From NCBI RefSeq assembly GCF_022867805.1, contig NZ_JALIFO010000004.1:1-64000 (forward strand): DNA of 64,000 bases, given 5' to 3'. Under the pieces are notes generated by a model. It was not told where the DNA came from. It saw only the letters and a list, made by a program, of their open reading frames with translations, and made no database searches. A program made the translations under genes and the position numbers. Shown one piece after another: positions 62,227 through 64,000 of this stretch; position 1 is the stretch's first letter; each line of letters opens with the position of its first letter. This stretch comes from Cuneatibacter sp. NSJ-177. GTDB taxonomy: Bacteria; Bacillota; Clostridia; Lachnospirales; Lachnospiraceae.

Positions 62227-62721
62227 CTATTCTTTTTCGGCGCCCTTGGCGCACAAGGTCCGGATATCTTTTATCAAGTTTTGTATCAACCGCACCATAG
62301 ACAGGAGAAATCCCAAGAGCGGGGACACGTACACCAGAGCAATGGGGGCTTGCAAAGCAGGCATCGCCTGATTCGCGTCCGCGGCTCGTTGGAAAAACTC
62401 ATAGGCGTAGGGCGTCATATGGATAAAATACGCAAACAGTAGCGCATACACGACCAGGTTCATGATCAGCTGCCCCTTCTTCGGCAGGAAACCCACCACC
62501 TGATCGATCCGGATTGCAATGTTTGTTTTTAAACAATAGCTAATGCTGATAAAGCCGGACCAGACAAACATGTAACGGGCCAACTCCTCCGACCAGCTCA
62601 ACGGGGTATTCAGTACGAACCGGAAAATGATTTGCAAGGTTAATGCAAACACCATCACAATCAGAAAAACCAGGAGCAGACATTTTTCCAGATTCTCATC
62701 AAGCCAGCGCAATACTTTCAT
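62227..62721 (-). CDS. dctQ: TRAP transporter small permease (DctQ)
   Basis: 164 residues, four membrane helices, with the LSWSEELARYMFVWSGFISISYCLK segment typical of DctQ. Partner of DctM. Confidence 0.9.
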   Translation of the reverse strand: MKVLRWLDENLEKCLLLVFLIVMVFALTLQIIFRFVLNTPLSWSEELARYMFVWSGFISISYCLKTNIAIRIDQVVGFLPKKGQLIMNLVVYALLFAYFIHMTPYAYEFFQRAADANQAMPALQAPIALVYVSPLLGFLLSMVRLIQNLIKDIRTLCAKGAEKE

Positions 62722-62745
62722 CCTTCTCCTCCTCTCTTTTTCTTC

Positions 62746-63975
62746 TCAAACTTCACCTGCCTCCAGCTTTTCCCGGTATTTTTTCGCCTGATCAAAAATC
62801 GCGACGATCTTTTCCGGAGGTACATCGGCCTGGAAATTATGAATCTGGGAAAAAACATAGTTCCCGCCCTTGGAGAAAATCTCCAGCAGATGCCTGGCGT
62901 GTTCCTCCACCTCCTCGACGGTGGTTAAGTTCGCCAGATTCTGAGTATCGGTTCCGCCTCCCCAGAAAATAATATCTTTCCCGTAGGTCTCCTTCAGTCG
63001 TTCCGGATCCATGCCCTTGGCGCTGATCTGCACCGGATTCAACAGGTCCACGCCCGCATCGATCAGTTCTGGAATCACGTCGAAGATAGCTCCGCAGCAA
63101 TGGAACAGGATGCGGATATGGGGGTAATTCTGATGAATATAGTCCCACATCTGTTTTTCATAGGGCTTGATCATCTCCTTATACATTGGCACGGAAATCT
63201 GAAGGGTCTGTTGAGTGCCAATATCATCGCAGAACCAGATCACATCCAGCTTTTCTCCGGCCCTGCTCAAAATCCCTTCCAGATTGTGGAGATACGCGTC
63301 TGTTACCATCTGGAAATACGCGTGCATCAGCTCTTTTTCGATCGCCAGCTTGCAGTAAAATTCTTCAAAACCAAAATCCCTCTGAGCCTGCTCGATCAGC
63401 TGACCGGCAAAGAGCAGTACCACCGCCTTATCCGTGTTTTGATACAAATCCTCAATCTGATTCGCCGTATATTCTATGTCTTCATCACTCATACGGACAG
63501 CCGGATGTACCAGCCGCAGATCCTCCACTTCCTCTGCATCTTCCAGCGGATGGCGGATAATGTCGAAATAAAGCCCCCCTTTCGGCATACGGGCATAACG
63601 CTCCCCGTCCATCTCTACATAAAGGCTTCCGTCTTCGGTTCGGATCGGTTGAAACTCCGCCGGATAGTAACAGGGAGTTCCGTCGTGGAGAGTGCCGGGA
63701 CGCCACTCTTTCTGGTCCAAATTAAACCGATAACGAGGTCTCTGGGCATGGACAAAATCTCCGCCCAGACGGTCGATCACTTCAACATCCATCAAGGGGA
63801 TGAACTGGAACAAATCATAAATCTTGATCGGTTTCTCTTCCATTCCCAGATACTTCAACAGATTCGCATAGGCGTAAGCGCTCATATTATCATTGGCCAT
63901 GCCGCCGATACTGATGGCAAAGCTGTTTTTCAGCTCGCCGCGGAACATTTTTTGTACTCGCTCTCTTGATGTCAT
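62746..63975 (-). CDS. Uroporphyrinogen-decarboxylase-family protein 2
   Basis: 409 residues from the ATG at 63975 (AAAGGAG). URO-D barrel with IWFCDDIGTQQTLQISVPMYKEM, the HxCG motif LFHCCGAIFDVIPELIDAGVD, and a C-terminal FSQIHNFQADVPPEKI in which His rather than Cys sits near the expected third zinc ligand. Related to corrinoid methyltransferases; the reaction is unknown. First gene of the TRAP operon (25 bp before dctQ), so the substrate is probably the transported compound or its product. Confidence 0.8.
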   Translation of the reverse strand: MTSRERVQKMFRGELKNSFAISIGGMANDNMSAYAYANLLKYLGMEEKPIKIYDLFQFIPLMDVEVIDRLGGDFVHAQRPRYRFNLDQKEWRPGTLHDGTPCYYPAEFQPIRTEDGSLYVEMDGERYARMPKGGLYFDIIRHPLEDAEEVEDLRLVHPAVRMSDEDIEYTANQIEDLYQNTDKAVVLLFAGQLIEQAQRDFGFEEFYCKLAIEKELMHAYFQMVTDAYLHNLEGILSRAGEKLDVIWFCDDIGTQQTLQISVPMYKEMIKPYEKQMWDYIHQNYPHIRILFHCCGAIFDVIPELIDAGVDLLNPVQISAKGMDPERLKETYGKDIIFWGGGTDTQNLANLTTVEEVEEHARHLLEIFSKGGNYVFSQIHNFQADVPPEKIVAIFDQAKKYREKLEAGEV

Positions 63976-64000
63976 ATACATTCTCCTTTATATCGCAGCG

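Overview
The window looks like chromosome from an anaerobic, low-to-mid GC Firmicute of the Lachnospiraceae/Clostridia type, probably a gut organism. Supporting signs are a SipL-like spore morphogenetic protein (SPOCS plus LysM), DUF951 and CD3324-type proteins, strong AGGAGG ribosome binding sites, clostridial integrative elements, two TRAP transporter binding proteins and a secreted serpin. Most genes lie on the minus strand in tight operons. No rRNA, tRNA, CRISPR array or prophage was seen.

Positions 1 to about 13,060 are mobile DNA, one element inside another. The outer element is the end of a Tn1549-type ICE (about 10,451-13,060: a DUF6017 replication/HTH protein, PcfB, and a VirD4/TraG coupling protein cut off after about 320 residues). 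Inserted in that virD4 gene is a lower-GC Tn4451-type element (large serine recombinase TnpX, TnpV) that runs leftward out of the window. It carries a lantibiotic-immunity-like ABC transporter (lipoprotein, two permeases, ATPase) with its own two-component system, three small sigma-factor-like proteins in a row, and DUF3847. The transporter promoter has four 8-bp boxes spaced exactly 11 bp apart, a typical OmpR-family activator arrangement.

Positions 13,180-30,720 hold an OpuC-type osmoprotectant ABC transporter behind a consensus sigma-A promoter; a MacAB-like exporter operon with two different membrane fusion proteins, one interrupted by ten 6-residue repeats and an extra domain; an S1-domain protein with an endonuclease/exonuclease/phosphatase-family protein; a PsiE-like membrane protein; sipL; a PrcB-like lipoprotein; a large two-domain esterase lipoprotein; and an orphan TRAP binding protein whose gene overlaps tail to tail with a membrane-bound AraC regulator.

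Positions 32,970-46,142 encode RpoN, a GNAT acetyltransferase, a DUF2156 (MprF-like) protein and then the most interesting block: a co-directional run of two membrane-anchored transglutaminase-like proteins, an Asp/Glu-family racemase, a DltA-like adenylating enzyme, an acyl carrier protein, an MBOAT acyltransferase, an SGNH-like protein and a small lipoprotein, closed by a terminator. It resembles the dlt system but with its own racemase, an adenylation pocket lacking the D-alanine-associated Cys, and a Cys where DltD-like proteins have the nucleophilic Ser. I infer that it activates an amino acid other than, or in addition to, D-alanine and transfers it to a cell-surface acceptor.

Positions 46,469-63,975 hold two uroporphyrinogen-decarboxylase-family methyltransferase-like proteins (one at the head of a TRAP transporter operon), a MetH-activation-domain-like protein, SfsA, a sugar isomerase-like protein, two membrane proteins, two divergent two-component systems (one with an ABC transporter), a lipoprotein serpin, a CD3324-type protein behind a structured leader, and a Vat/CatB-type acetyltransferase.
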